From Lachnospiraceae bacterium AB2028 (lineage in GTDB: Bacteria > Bacillota > Clostridia > Lachnospirales > Lachnospiraceae): DNA of 64,000 nt. Position numbers and translations under genes: made by a program. Under the pieces are notes generated by a model, which did no database searches, was not told the origin of the DNA, and saw nothing but the letters and a program-made list of their open reading frames with translations. Positions 46,446 to 55,629 of the stretch are shown in pieces. Where the stretch lies: positions 1 to 64,000 of the forward strand of contig JHYJ01000014.1 of assembly GCA_000621425.1 (NCBI GenBank). Direction: 5' to 3'. The first letter of the stretch is position 1; the number at the start of each line of letters is the position of its first letter.

Positions 46446-47969
46446 ATGAGATTAGCAGATCTGTTGCCGTTTAAATATATCACCATCCAGTGCCATGACA
46501 ATCCCGATGCAGACACCATCGCGTCCGGTTATGCCATTTACATGTATTACAAAAGCAAGGACAAGAATGTCCGCCTGATCTATAGCGGACCTAACGAGAT
46601 AACAAAGGCAAATCTCCGGCTTCTCATAGAGACCTTCAAAATTCCCCTGGAATATGTTGAAAAAGGGACTCCCGTAGAAGATGACTGGAAAAAGGGACTG
46701 TGGATCACTGCTGACTGCCAGTACGGTGCCGGCAATGTGACACATTTTGATGCCGATAATGTAGCCATCATAGACCATCACCAGATTGAAATTGACGACA
46801 TGCCGCTCAACACTATCATCCCCGGCATGGGCAGCTGTTCCACCATAGTTTACGGCATGCTCAAAGAGGCAGGTTTTGAAATAAACGATGACGACGGCAT
46901 AGGAACTGCCCTTTATTTCGGTCTTTACACAGATACAAACCAGCTCTCCGAGCTGTCCAACCCGATAGACAGGGACATGGCTGATGAGGTTCCCCATGAC
47001 GCCGCACTTATAAATACCCTTAAGAACACCAACATTTCACTCGGCGAACTTGAGATAGCCGGAGTGGCAATGCTCAGGTATTCATTTAACGAGGATTACG
47101 GCTTTGCCGTTGTCAAGTCACAGCCCTGCGATCCTAACATCTTAGGACTCATAAGCGATTTTCTCCTGCAGGTTGACCGGATAAAGACCTGTGTCGTCTT
47201 CTGCCAGAACGGAGACGGATATAAACTGTCAGTCAGAAGCTGCGTGAAGGAAGTTAATGCCAGTGAGCTTGCTGCTTTCCTGGCGGAAGGAATAGGTTCC
47301 GGCGGCGGCCATTATGAAAAAGCCGGCGGTTTCATTTCCGAAAAACTTTTCCGTGATAATTTCGATGCCATCAGTCCTGAAATATACTTAAGCAACCGTA
47401 TGCAGAAATACTACGAGATGTTTGAGGTGATTTATGCTGCTGATTATGACATCGATATAGAAATCATGGAAACCTATGTTAAGAAAAAACTCCCCATAGG
47501 TTACGTAAAGGCCAAGGATATGCTCCCCATCGGAACACCTATTACCGTAAGATCCCTTGAGGGCGATATGGACCTCACGGTAGAAAAGGACCTCATTATC
47601 ATGATAGGCGTCAAAGGTGAAGTATATCCCAACAGACTGGAAAAATTCAAAAAGTCAAACCAGCCTTTAGAAGAAGCATATGATTACGATAAATTTGTTC
47701 TTGAAAGCAGCTATATACCCACGATAAAAAACAGACTGACAGGACAGAACGAGCTGATCACAAGGTATGCAAGTGTCTGCGTTCCCAAGGGCGAGGTAAA
47801 GATCTTTGCCTGTCCGCTTGACAGATATGTAAAAGTCTTCACCGCATGGGACAAAGAAAAATACATGTTAGGCAAACCGGGAGATTATCTTGCAGTAAGA
47901 TGCGACGATCTCCATGATATCTATGTAATAGAAAAGAAAATATTTGGACTCACCTATGAGGAAGTCTGA
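46446..47969 (+). CDS. DHH/DHHA1 phosphoesterase with C-terminal extension
   Basis: 507 residues. DHH-domain motifs QCHDNPDADTIASG, VAIIDHHQIE and GLYTDTNQ, and DHHA1 motif GSGGGHYEKAGGF are complete, so the metal site is intact. The family splits nanoRNA, pAp or cyclic dinucleotide products. The last 170 residues look like two copies of a small domain: IGVKGEVYPNRLEKF in the first and GKPGDYLAVRCDDLHDIYVI in the second. GGGGAGG precedes the ATG. The TIR gene starts 31 bases after its stop. Confidence 0.88.
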   Translation: MRLADLLPFKYITIQCHDNPDADTIASGYAIYMYYKSKDKNVRLIYSGPNEITKANLRLLIETFKIPLEYVEKGTPVEDDWKKGLWITADCQYGAGNVTHFDADNVAIIDHHQIEIDDMPLNTIIPGMGSCSTIVYGMLKEAGFEINDDDGIGTALYFGLYTDTNQLSELSNPIDRDMADEVPHDAALINTLKNTNISLGELEIAGVAMLRYSFNEDYGFAVVKSQPCDPNILGLISDFLLQVDRIKTCVVFCQNGDGYKLSVRSCVKEVNASELAAFLAEGIGSGGGHYEKAGGFISEKLFRDNFDAISPEIYLSNRMQKYYEMFEVIYAADYDIDIEIMETYVKKKLPIGYVKAKDMLPIGTPITVRSLEGDMDLTVEKDLIIMIGVKGEVYPNRLEKFKKSNQPLEEAYDYDKFVLESSYIPTIKNRLTGQNELITRYASVCVPKGEVKIFACPLDRYVKVFTAWDKEKYMLGKPGDYLAVRCDDLHDIYVIEKKIFGLTYEEV

Positions 47970-48000
47970 CAAAATAAGAGGGGAATTTTGAAAGAATAAA

Positions 48001-50517
48001 ATGAGTACTGAAAAAACAAATGAATTTCATTATGATGCCTTTATCTCATACAGACATGTAGACCCTGACAGATTCGTAGCCGAAAAGCTGCACAAGGAGC
48101 TGGAGAAGTTTAAGCTCCCCAAAAACATAGAAACACAGCTGAAGAAAAAAAATCCGGAAGCTAAGACCGATATAAGCCGGGTTTTTCGTGACGAAGAGGA
48201 ACTCCCTCTTTCCAGCAGCTTGGAAGACCAGATAGTGGAAGCACTAAAAAACTCCGACTACCTGATCGTTATCTGCTCTCCGAGACTCCGTGAATCCCAG
48301 TGGTGCCGCAAAGAGATAGAGACATTTATCTCCATGCACGGTGTCGACAGAGTGCTGGCTGTTCTCGTTGAAGGCGAACCGGGAGACGCATTCCCTGAAG
48401 AACTCCTTACCAGAGAACGGGAAATAACTGATAAAGACGGCAAGAAGACCACCATAAAGGAAGATATCGAACCGCTGGCCGCTGATGTAAGGGCAGACAA
48501 CGACAAGGCAAGGCTAAAGGCCCTGAACATTGAGAAAATCAGGCTCATTGCCGCAATGTACGGCTTAAACTATGATGAACTGAAACAGCGCCACAAAGAA
48601 CAGCAGACCAGAAAATTCATTGCTCTGATAAGCATTGTTGCTGCTATATGCCTTTTGTTTGCCGCCCTCAGCACCTATTCGGCAATTACATTCAAAAAAC
48701 AGAAAGATGAGATCCAGGCTCAGGCCACAGAGATACAGCGGCAGGCTAATCAGCTAAAGCTCCAATCCGCAACACTTTCCGAAAAAAACGAAAAACTTCT
48801 GGAATTCCAATCCGCATCCCTTGCACAGAATTCCCTGAACTGTCTGGAATCGGATGACCGTCGCGGTGCGATACAGAATGCCTATTGGGCGCTTACGGAA
48901 TATGATGACAACCAAATGCCCTACAGCGATGACGCAAGATTTGCCCTTACACAGGCACTTGACCCTTACGATTATGGATCAACTGTAAAACCGGCCACCA
49001 CAATAGCGCTCAACTCAAATGTAGAATTCATGGTAGCATCGCCTTCAGGAGAAGTGGCCGCAATCTATGAATCCTCTAATACGCTCAGTTTCTGGTCCAT
49101 GAAAACCGGCAATGAAATCTGCGAAGCCATAAATATTTCAGATGCGACGCTTTCCAAATACAGGACAGCATTTATTGACGAAGATCATTTTGTCTATATA
49201 AACGACAAAGCCCTGATGTGCGTGGATCTTGGCTCCGGCAAAACCAGTACCTATTATGAAACAGATGAATTCCGTTTTGATTCATTCACCTCCCTTTTGT
49301 TTGACCAGGACACCCAGACGCTGTATGCCGCCAGAGGAAAAACTCTCTACAAGCTGAATGCCGAAAAAGGCGAACTCATAGATGAATACAAATTCGACAA
49401 TGAAATCGCCTATGGCACGGTAAAAACTGTCAGTGACAATATGGTAGTTTTCGAGACATGTACCCTGGATGAGAACATAGTCAACGCTATAGACAATTCC
49501 GGAAATCTTGTTTTTTCAAAGAGCATTGGTGCCGGTACCTACAAAGATGCCGTTGTATATGAAGGCAAGCTTTACCTGCTTTATTTATCGGAGATCACTT
49601 CGGAAAATTTCCTTGAAGGCGCATATTCCATGGTTTCCGGCTACGATATTAATTCCGGCGCAAACTTCCTTAATATCAAAGACAGATATATCTATGGCAC
49701 AAACCTGTACACCATAGAAGAAACCGACGGTGAATTCCTGGTAGAAGTCGGTCAGTTCGGCGTTATAGAATATAACATGAAAACCGGAGAAAACCGGATG
49801 TCAGATTACTATAACGAAGGCATCATCTGGTCAGATGCATCTACTGACTTTGTCATATTCATGACCACGGCCTATGAAGTCATTAATCTCTACAGACACA
49901 CCACTTTCGGTTCCTCAACATACCTTCAGTGCAACCTGAACAAGGTAGACAAAGTGACCAACATATATAATGGTTTCCTCATACATGACAAGAATACAAA
50001 CGAGGCCGTAATATATAAGACCATAATCAACAAAGACAAAACAACGGTCGACAAATATGAGGCTTACGATTGTGAAAGCTACTACGCCGACAGCGCTAAA
50101 GAAAAAGCAAAAGAACTCGGCATTGAAAATGCGGAATTTGTCATGGGCCTTGTATATAACGATGACAAGAGTCTGCTAAGCGTGGCATATGGTGACACCC
50201 ACACGATAATATACCAGACTTCAGACATGTCCGTAATAGCTGATTACAAGGGTTATTCTGATTATGAATATGTATACTACTATTGCGGCATTGATTCCGA
50301 AGGAAACACTTACTGGTCTTCCGAGAATTACGGCTACGGTATAAGCCCTGAGGGGAATATAATTTCGGTCATATTCAAACTCATAGTCGTCAGGGACGAT
50401 AAGGTGTATATGGGATACAAGGCTGGCGATGAATTTGATGTAGTACCTGTATATACCACAAAGGATCTTTTAGAGAAAGCCGAAGAGTATCTGGAACTGG
50501 ATAAAACAGAAGAATAA
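48001..50517 (+). CDS. TIR-domain membrane protein with beta-propeller-like part
   Basis: 838 residues. N-terminal TIR domain (about 8-140: HYDAFISYRHVDPDRF, FRDEEELPLSSSL, SQWCRKEIETFI with Glu105 at the position of the NADase catalytic glutamate). One membrane helix (about 206-230) and a coiled coil (232-275) follow, then a long strand-rich region (about 315-830) like a beta-propeller sensor. Predicted: TIR inside, propeller outside. A GAGGGG site lies about 17 bases upstream. Second gene after the DHH protein and followed by a strong terminator. Function unknown; a membrane sensor with NAD-consuming effector is the best guess. Confidence 0.85.
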   Translation: MSTEKTNEFHYDAFISYRHVDPDRFVAEKLHKELEKFKLPKNIETQLKKKNPEAKTDISRVFRDEEELPLSSSLEDQIVEALKNSDYLIVICSPRLRESQWCRKEIETFISMHGVDRVLAVLVEGEPGDAFPEELLTREREITDKDGKKTTIKEDIEPLAADVRADNDKARLKALNIEKIRLIAAMYGLNYDELKQRHKEQQTRKFIALISIVAAICLLFAALSTYSAITFKKQKDEIQAQATEIQRQANQLKLQSATLSEKNEKLLEFQSASLAQNSLNCLESDDRRGAIQNAYWALTEYDDNQMPYSDDARFALTQALDPYDYGSTVKPATTIALNSNVEFMVASPSGEVAAIYESSNTLSFWSMKTGNEICEAINISDATLSKYRTAFIDEDHFVYINDKALMCVDLGSGKTSTYYETDEFRFDSFTSLLFDQDTQTLYAARGKTLYKLNAEKGELIDEYKFDNEIAYGTVKTVSDNMVVFETCTLDENIVNAIDNSGNLVFSKSIGAGTYKDAVVYEGKLYLLYLSEITSENFLEGAYSMVSGYDINSGANFLNIKDRYIYGTNLYTIEETDGEFLVEVGQFGVIEYNMKTGENRMSDYYNEGIIWSDASTDFVIFMTTAYEVINLYRHTTFGSSTYLQCNLNKVDKVTNIYNGFLIHDKNTNEAVIYKTIINKDKTTVDKYEAYDCESYYADSAKEKAKELGIENAEFVMGLVYNDDKSLLSVAYGDTHTIIYQTSDMSVIADYKGYSDYEYVYYYCGIDSEGNTYWSSENYGYGISPEGNIISVIFKLIVVRDDKVYMGYKAGDEFDVVPVYTTKDLLEKAEEYLELDKTEE

Positions 50518-50522
50518 ACAAT

Positions 50523-50564
50523 AAAAAAGCCCCACCGATAGCACTCCTGCCGGTGGGACTTTTT
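50523..50564. terminator. Bidirectional terminator after the TIR gene
   Basis: CCCACCG (50531-50537) pairs with CGGTGGG (50551-50557), with A-run before and U-run after, so it serves both convergent genes. Its sequence closely resembles the left end of repeat copy A (26855-26884). Confidence 0.85.
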
Positions 50565-50573
50565 ATATAGTTT

Positions 50574-52025
50574 CTAAATATGTCTCACCACTTCAAAGCG
50601 TTCAAGCGTAATACCATCCTCATCCGGTGATATCCCCGCCTTACGGCAGGCAATGTCCACCTGATCATCTACAGTATCTACGCCGTCTAAATCCGGCAGA
50701 AGGAGTCCCCTTCGGAAACCCTTGGTTACTATGACCCCATATCTCTTTACATCGAGCTCATCTTTTGAAGCAATGGGTTCTGCCTCAGAAAGAACATCAA
50801 CATTTATCTCAAGCTGAGAAAGTTCATCCTCGGTGATAGAAGGAAAACGGGGATCCCTGGTGGATGCACTTATGGCATTGGCTATTATCTCGTCAGCCAG
50901 CTTATCTGTCACAGGACCTATTGTCCCTATGCAGCCTCTGAGTCTTCCGTTCTTATGTATGGAAACAAAGGCTCCTGCCCTGCGTTTCGTAAGTCCGTTT
51001 TCAGTCTCAGCCCTTTTTTCCGGAGATGTCTCTTTATCAAGCACAGTAATGCCCTCGGACTCCCATTTGATGGGAGTTCCGTTTTTTATGTAGCTTTCCA
51101 GGGAAAGCCTGGCCAATCGGACATAAGCATCTTCACTGTCTTTTTTTTGATTCAGTTCTTCCATCTCACGTTTCTCCCATTTATCCAGGAAAGCCCTGTC
51201 GTCAGTTCTCACAGGCTTACCTTCACTGTCCGTTACCGTTTCATATGTGCATATACCATAGCCTACCCCTGTTACGTCCTGATGTGAAAGACGCATGACA
51301 GACACTTCCGTCCTATCGAAGGCCCCTGCCATCATCACAAATGACCTGTGTCCGCACTCTGCTGCCTTATCAAGAAATTCTTCATCAAAATCAAAGAGCC
51401 TGTCGAATTCGGATGAACCCATCACATCCATAATGCGCTCATCATACTCGGGGCCTTCAGGAGCAAAACCGTAGGGGCCGTGGGACTTAAGCTTATGGGA
51501 AAGATCGCCGCTGGCTACATATACGGCACGCCTCCCCAGGCTTTCTACAGCCTCTGATATCTCCATGCCCAGCCTGTAATGGTCAGCTAAAGAAAGGCCC
51601 GAAAGACCTATCCGTACCAGCTTAAAATCAGAATATTTTCTTAAGATAAAATAAAGGGGAACCATGGTACCGTGATCCAGAGACGGATCACGCTCGCCGG
51701 AGGTACCGGCAGGAAGACCTGCAGCCTTTGCCTTATCGGATATCAGCTGCACCAGCTCCCTGTCATACTCCACGCTCATCTCCACACCGTAGGCACCGAA
51801 CCTTCCAAAAGTCCCTTCGGCACCGCTGCCGGGAGAAATATGAAAATAGTCCGCATACATGACGCTGTGTGGCGATGAGATTATGACCGTATCCGGCTTT
51901 ATCTCAGCTATCATATCCGCTACACGCTCGTATGACTTAGTAGTTTCTTCTATAATGCTTTCATCACCCCGTCCCACTTCCGGAACTATCATAGGGGGAT
52001 GGGGAACCATAAAGCCTGCTATCAT
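50574..52025 (-). CDS. AmmeMemoRadiSam A/B fusion (AMMECR1 plus Memo-like)
   Basis: 483 residues. The N-terminal half (about 1-270) is a LigB/Memo-like class III extradiol dioxygenase fold (GFMVPHPPMIVPEVGRG, ASGDLSHKLK). The C-terminal half (about 300-480) is AMMECR1 with GAFVSIHKNGRLRGCIGTIG and DPRFPSITEDELSQLEINVD. The two halves are separate genes in many organisms. The system's third member, a radical SAM protein, is not in the window. Function of the system is not established. It follows the GH5 gene by 34 bases. Confidence 0.9.
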   Translation of the reverse strand: MIAGFMVPHPPMIVPEVGRGDESIIEETTKSYERVADMIAEIKPDTVIISSPHSVMYADYFHISPGSGAEGTFGRFGAYGVEMSVEYDRELVQLISDKAKAAGLPAGTSGERDPSLDHGTMVPLYFILRKYSDFKLVRIGLSGLSLADHYRLGMEISEAVESLGRRAVYVASGDLSHKLKSHGPYGFAPEGPEYDERIMDVMGSSEFDRLFDFDEEFLDKAAECGHRSFVMMAGAFDRTEVSVMRLSHQDVTGVGYGICTYETVTDSEGKPVRTDDRAFLDKWEKREMEELNQKKDSEDAYVRLARLSLESYIKNGTPIKWESEGITVLDKETSPEKRAETENGLTKRRAGAFVSIHKNGRLRGCIGTIGPVTDKLADEIIANAISASTRDPRFPSITEDELSQLEINVDVLSEAEPIASKDELDVKRYGVIVTKGFRRGLLLPDLDGVDTVDDQVDIACRKAGISPDEDGITLERFEVVRHI

Positions 52026-52059
52026 ACAGACCTCCCTGCTTCACGCCAAAAGGCGTAAC

Positions 52060-53097
52060 TCACACGATTTCCATAAAACGGTCCCTGATGGTTTCAAAAC
52101 TCTTATCCACCAGACCGAAATCTTTTTCCTTATAGTTCCAGAGTGCATAACCAATGCCGTGACGATGGAATACATTATGTATGTCCCTCATCCAGCGGAG
52201 CCTGTCCTCAGGATCAGCCTGATCTATAACGCCGTACTCGCCGCAGTACAGGCAGGCATTGTCCTTCTCAGCTTTTTCAATGGCAGGTCTGAAGATATCT
52301 TCAAAGAATCCCTCGCCTATCTCGCTGATACCTTCTCTGTACACAGCACCTGCAAGGTCAGGGGGAAGCATCTCGCCGGCCTTCCTGTATTCTTCCAGAG
52401 TCTTAGGATATCCTATATGGAAATCAGAAGGCATGCCATCTACCCAATATGCCGCCTGATGTGTAAAGATCATAGGTTCATAACAGTGGAAGTTATATAC
52501 GATCTTATCATCCATGGGGAGGTCAAGAAGGGGCACCGTAGTTACATTGGCGTAGCACACGCCGCCGATTATCAGTATATGGTTGGGACAGATCTCACGT
52601 ACAGTCTTTATAAAATCAGCTGCGACTTTATTCCAGGCATCTGCCACATCGATCAGAACCACCTCGTTAAGGGGCTCAAACGCCACCTGGTCGGGATAAT
52701 CCTTGAATCTATCTGCGATCTTTCTCCACAGCTTAAGGAATCTTGCCTGCATTTCTGCATCATAGAAAAACTTTTCCCTGTCCATGTCCTTCTTCAGGGG
52801 ATCGAAAGAATAACCGTAGCACTCATGCAGGTCGATCAGCATATTAAGACCATGCTTTTCACACCACTTACGGCAATTATCAAGATAGATGAAGCCGTCT
52901 TCCTTTTCCGTTCCATCCTCATCCTCAAGAACTATATAATCTACAGGCACACGCACATGATCAAAGCCTATGGATGCGATATTATGAATATCCGCTTCCG
53001 TAATGAAGGTATCAAAGTGTTCCTTGTCATACTTAGCATACTGGGATATCCATCCGCCTAAATTTACGCCCTTTAAAAATCCGTCAAGCTGTCTCAT
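52060..53097 (-). CDS. GH5 family glycoside hydrolase, cytoplasmic
   Basis: 345 residues, TIM barrel. LKGVNLGGWISQYAKYD at the start, acid/base glutamate in VAFEPLNEVVLID and nucleophile in LYCGEYGVIDQ. No signal peptide, so it probably acts on imported oligosaccharides, unlike the secreted GH9. Family members hydrolyse cello- or manno-oligosaccharides; the substrate is not certain. First gene of a pair with the AMMECR1-Memo fusion. Confidence 0.92.
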   Translation of the reverse strand: MRQLDGFLKGVNLGGWISQYAKYDKEHFDTFITEADIHNIASIGFDHVRVPVDYIVLEDEDGTEKEDGFIYLDNCRKWCEKHGLNMLIDLHECYGYSFDPLKKDMDREKFFYDAEMQARFLKLWRKIADRFKDYPDQVAFEPLNEVVLIDVADAWNKVAADFIKTVREICPNHILIIGGVCYANVTTVPLLDLPMDDKIVYNFHCYEPMIFTHQAAYWVDGMPSDFHIGYPKTLEEYRKAGEMLPPDLAGAVYREGISEIGEGFFEDIFRPAIEKAEKDNACLYCGEYGVIDQADPEDRLRWMRDIHNVFHRHGIGYALWNYKEKDFGLVDKSFETIRDRFMEIV

Positions 53098-53252
53098 GTG
53101 TAACCCTCCTGTTGTTGGTCAAGTATATTTCTGTATCTGACAGTACTATGACCCTACGCAGACCGATAGCAACTGCATCCACTCTATAGTATATCAAAGT
53201 ATAATCTTCTTTGAAATAAAGGATTTACAGATAAAGCGGAATAGTTAATGAA

Positions 53253-54014
53253 TCAACAATGATGATTTTTTCGGGTATATTGAGAAAAAAGAAATAAAAC
53301 CACTGTATTGGTCAGATGATAGATAACCGCTGTCCATACTATTCCTATGGACCGGTCCGCAAACTTAAGGGTGAACATCTGGAACATTCCGAATGCTATG
53401 GCAAAGGCTACCATCATAACTGCCGAGAGAACCATCAGTTTCCTGTCATTAAGAAAAACTCCTGTCACAAAAAAACCAATGATAAGTGCCGTGATCATAC
53501 CTATGTATTTGAACCCATGAGTACTGTTATAAACCGACACAGCCTCGTTAGATACCATATTTTCACCTATGTAATAGCTCTGCAGCTGGTCCATTGCGTT
53601 CTGGTACATGCGGCCGCAAAATTCCTGCAGCAAATTTGCCGCAACAAGAATTACTCCCCACACCTGAAGCAGTTGCCTGGTGGAATATGCCGTCAGCAGA
53701 GTGGAACCGGCAGGATTCATTTCCTCTTTCAGCTTGTCAGGATCAGCAAATCCTTCATTAGCAATCACAGCCTTGATGCGCCGGTTTGCCATCATGAAAA
53801 TTACCGCAGTAAGCATAACGCGCACAATAGCAATGACCATCCCCAGCAGAGCAAAGTTAATATCCTGCATGTCAGGTCTTAATTCCTCAGCATGACGGAA
53901 AATAAAACGCACTCCCGCCCCCACAAGAACACATAGGAAGTTCAGAAATGCAGCCTTGGACAGAGAATCCGACAGTATAAGTTTCTTATTCTTGTAGGAA
54001 TCTATTTTTCCCAC
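53253..54014 (-). CDS. Membrane protein of unknown function
   Basis: 253 residues with about six membrane helices (around 20-38, 52-75, 118-140, 170-188, 192-215, 220-245). It has no family I recognise. The start is GTG at 54014. The DNA just upstream carries a 15-base unit twice (54015-54044), each containing AGGTG, so the ribosome site is duplicated. First membrane protein of a same-strand cluster with the next two genes. Confidence 0.75.
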   Translation of the reverse strand: MGKIDSYKNKKLILSDSLSKAAFLNFLCVLVGAGVRFIFRHAEELRPDMQDINFALLGMVIAIVRVMLTAVIFMMANRRIKAVIANEGFADPDKLKEEMNPAGSTLLTAYSTRQLLQVWGVILVAANLLQEFCGRMYQNAMDQLQSYYIGENMVSNEAVSVYNSTHGFKYIGMITALIIGFFVTGVFLNDRKLMVLSAVMMVAFAIAFGMFQMFTLKFADRSIGIVWTAVIYHLTNTVVLFLFSQYTRKNHHC

Positions 54015-54044
54015 TTCATTTCACCTGCATTCATTTCACCTGCA
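54015..54044 (-). repeat. Tandem 15-base repeat carrying a duplicated SD
   Basis: TTCATTTCACCTGCA occurs twice back to back. On the coding strand each reads TGCAGGTGAAATGAA, placing one AGGTG near the GTG start and one 15 bases further. Confidence 0.7.
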
Positions 54045-54087
54045 ATAATCTTATTATCAAAATCTACAAAAGAAAGACGCAGATTCC

Positions 54088-54750
54088 TCATACGCCCTTC
54101 TCATGCATGAATATTTCCATTTTTTCCATATCCGGTACCTCGTCGGAATCATCCGGAAAGAAAACCACCAGTACTCGGTCACCGTTTTTTACCTTTGAAT
54201 ACACATTGCTGTTCATTCCCACAGGCCGGACCGGAAATTTTCCGGTCTGTGCGCCGCTGTCATCAACATCATAGGGCATCCTGACATCTGCCCGGTACCT
54301 CAGTCGGTATGACTTAATATAATCCTGTATGCTGGTTTGCTTCAAAAGATATTTGCTTACGATTTCCGTTTCACACACAAGGGCAATGTCCATATTGATG
54401 GCATTTAGCTCCCTCTTGGGCTGATGGATCAGCAGCTTGGAAAGCAGTATCAGCAGAGCATAAAGCACAACAAGGACAATTACATTTATGACAATCTGGC
54501 CATACCCCCCCTCGTTTACACTTGATACAGTAGATACAGCCAGGCTAACGGTTCCGATAAAAGACAGGAACAGCAATAAAACAAGTATTAGGGAACCCCT
54601 AAAGTACTCTGCATGAAAATACTCCGCAATACGGTCCTTCTCAGAGTCCCACATTTTACGCCATCTTATATTCCTTCCGAACTGGTCTCCCATCCGCTCA
54701 TTCAGAGCCTTGGGTACCGGCCTGGATGTTTCATTGTTAATTTCAGACAT
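54088..54750 (-). CDS. Membrane protein of unknown function
   Basis: 220 residues. Two membrane helices (about 52-75 and 83-107) separate a cytoplasmic N-terminus from a C-terminal domain with AINMDIALVCETEIVSKYLL and VLVVFFPDDSDEVP. No recognised family. It is followed by the six-helix membrane protein on the same strand. ATG at 54750 with GAGGTAACAGG upstream. Confidence 0.75.
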   Translation of the reverse strand: MSEINNETSRPVPKALNERMGDQFGRNIRWRKMWDSEKDRIAEYFHAEYFRGSLILVLLLFLSFIGTVSLAVSTVSSVNEGGYGQIVINVIVLVVLYALLILLSKLLIHQPKRELNAINMDIALVCETEIVSKYLLKQTSIQDYIKSYRLRYRADVRMPYDVDDSGAQTGKFPVRPVGMNSNVYSKVKNGDRVLVVFFPDDSDEVPDMEKMEIFMHEKGV

Positions 54751-54800
54751 TGATTACCTGTTACCTCATTTTGAACTGACAGGTATATTATACCATATTA

Positions 54801-55481
54801 TTAAGGCAATTCCTCGCCCGTTACAGGATCAACATCAGGAAAATCACTGGGTTTCATATAAATTACCTTACCCTTTTTGTCCTTTCCCTTCAAAGCCTTC
54901 ATTTTATTCCGGTAAAGTTTCATACCATAAACATCGCCTTCTATCATATATGCCGGCATTCCGCGACCCTTAAGGCTCTTTTCATATGCTTTAAGTTCAT
55001 TTTCATCCAAAGGCCTTACCGTTTTCTTTTCCAGTATATTCTTAATAGTCTCTCCAGCGCTGCCAATTTCCTCCCTTCCCCAACGAGAAAGCCAATTACC
55101 AAATACAAACTTCCCATCCGGAGTCTTTGCAAGATAGTTCTTCGCCGTATACACCTCAGGATGTCTCATCAGATAATATATCCCGACCTTTCCGAAGAAC
55201 AGTTTTTCAGCTTCGGCGTTAGACAGTAGCGCCTCATCATCATCATAGTTTCTTTTGATTATATGATTCATTATCGATCCGCAACATCCTGCTTTTAATC
55301 CGAGACTTCCCACAAGACCTACCAAATCATGGAATTCATCTTTATCAAAGAGAAAACGTCCATCCTTATTATTCTCTTTAAAAAGCTTTTCCACTATGCC
55401 CTTCTTGCCAAAGTTTTCCAGTACATACTGCAGAATATCATTTGCATATTTTCCAATATTATCCCGGCTCACAGTGTACAT
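54801..55481 (-). CDS. Hypothetical protein
   Basis: 226 residues, soluble, no signal peptide; helical and basic. It contains KAGCCGSIMNHIIKRNY (two adjacent cysteines) and a C-terminal basic part. No family recognised. There is no clear ribosome binding site before the ATG at 55481, so the start is uncertain. It lies 50 bases upstream of the 220-residue membrane protein gene. Confidence 0.6.
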   Translation of the reverse strand: MYTVSRDNIGKYANDILQYVLENFGKKGIVEKLFKENNKDGRFLFDKDEFHDLVGLVGSLGLKAGCCGSIMNHIIKRNYDDDEALLSNAEAEKLFFGKVGIYYLMRHPEVYTAKNYLAKTPDGKFVFGNWLSRWGREEIGSAGETIKNILEKKTVRPLDENELKAYEKSLKGRGMPAYMIEGDVYGMKLYRNKMKALKGKDKKGKVIYMKPSDFPDVDPVTGEELP

Positions 55482-55629
55482 ATCGCATTACATGGCCTGT
55501 TCCCCATTCTCAAGATTTTAGAATTTATAGCATTTCGCATTATTTATAATGATAAAGACTGTTTTTATACCCTTTCACACATAGGTACATTTTACCCAAT
55601 CTGCCTGCTTCGATACAGAACACCTTATA

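Noticed and set aside
51859-53061. Long plus-strand frame of 400 codons opposite the GH5 and AMMECR1-Memo genes
   Set aside because: It runs antisense to two genes with intact catalytic motifs, has no ribosome site and shows no domain. Similar antisense frames at 11443-12261 and 41871-42923 were dropped for the same reason.
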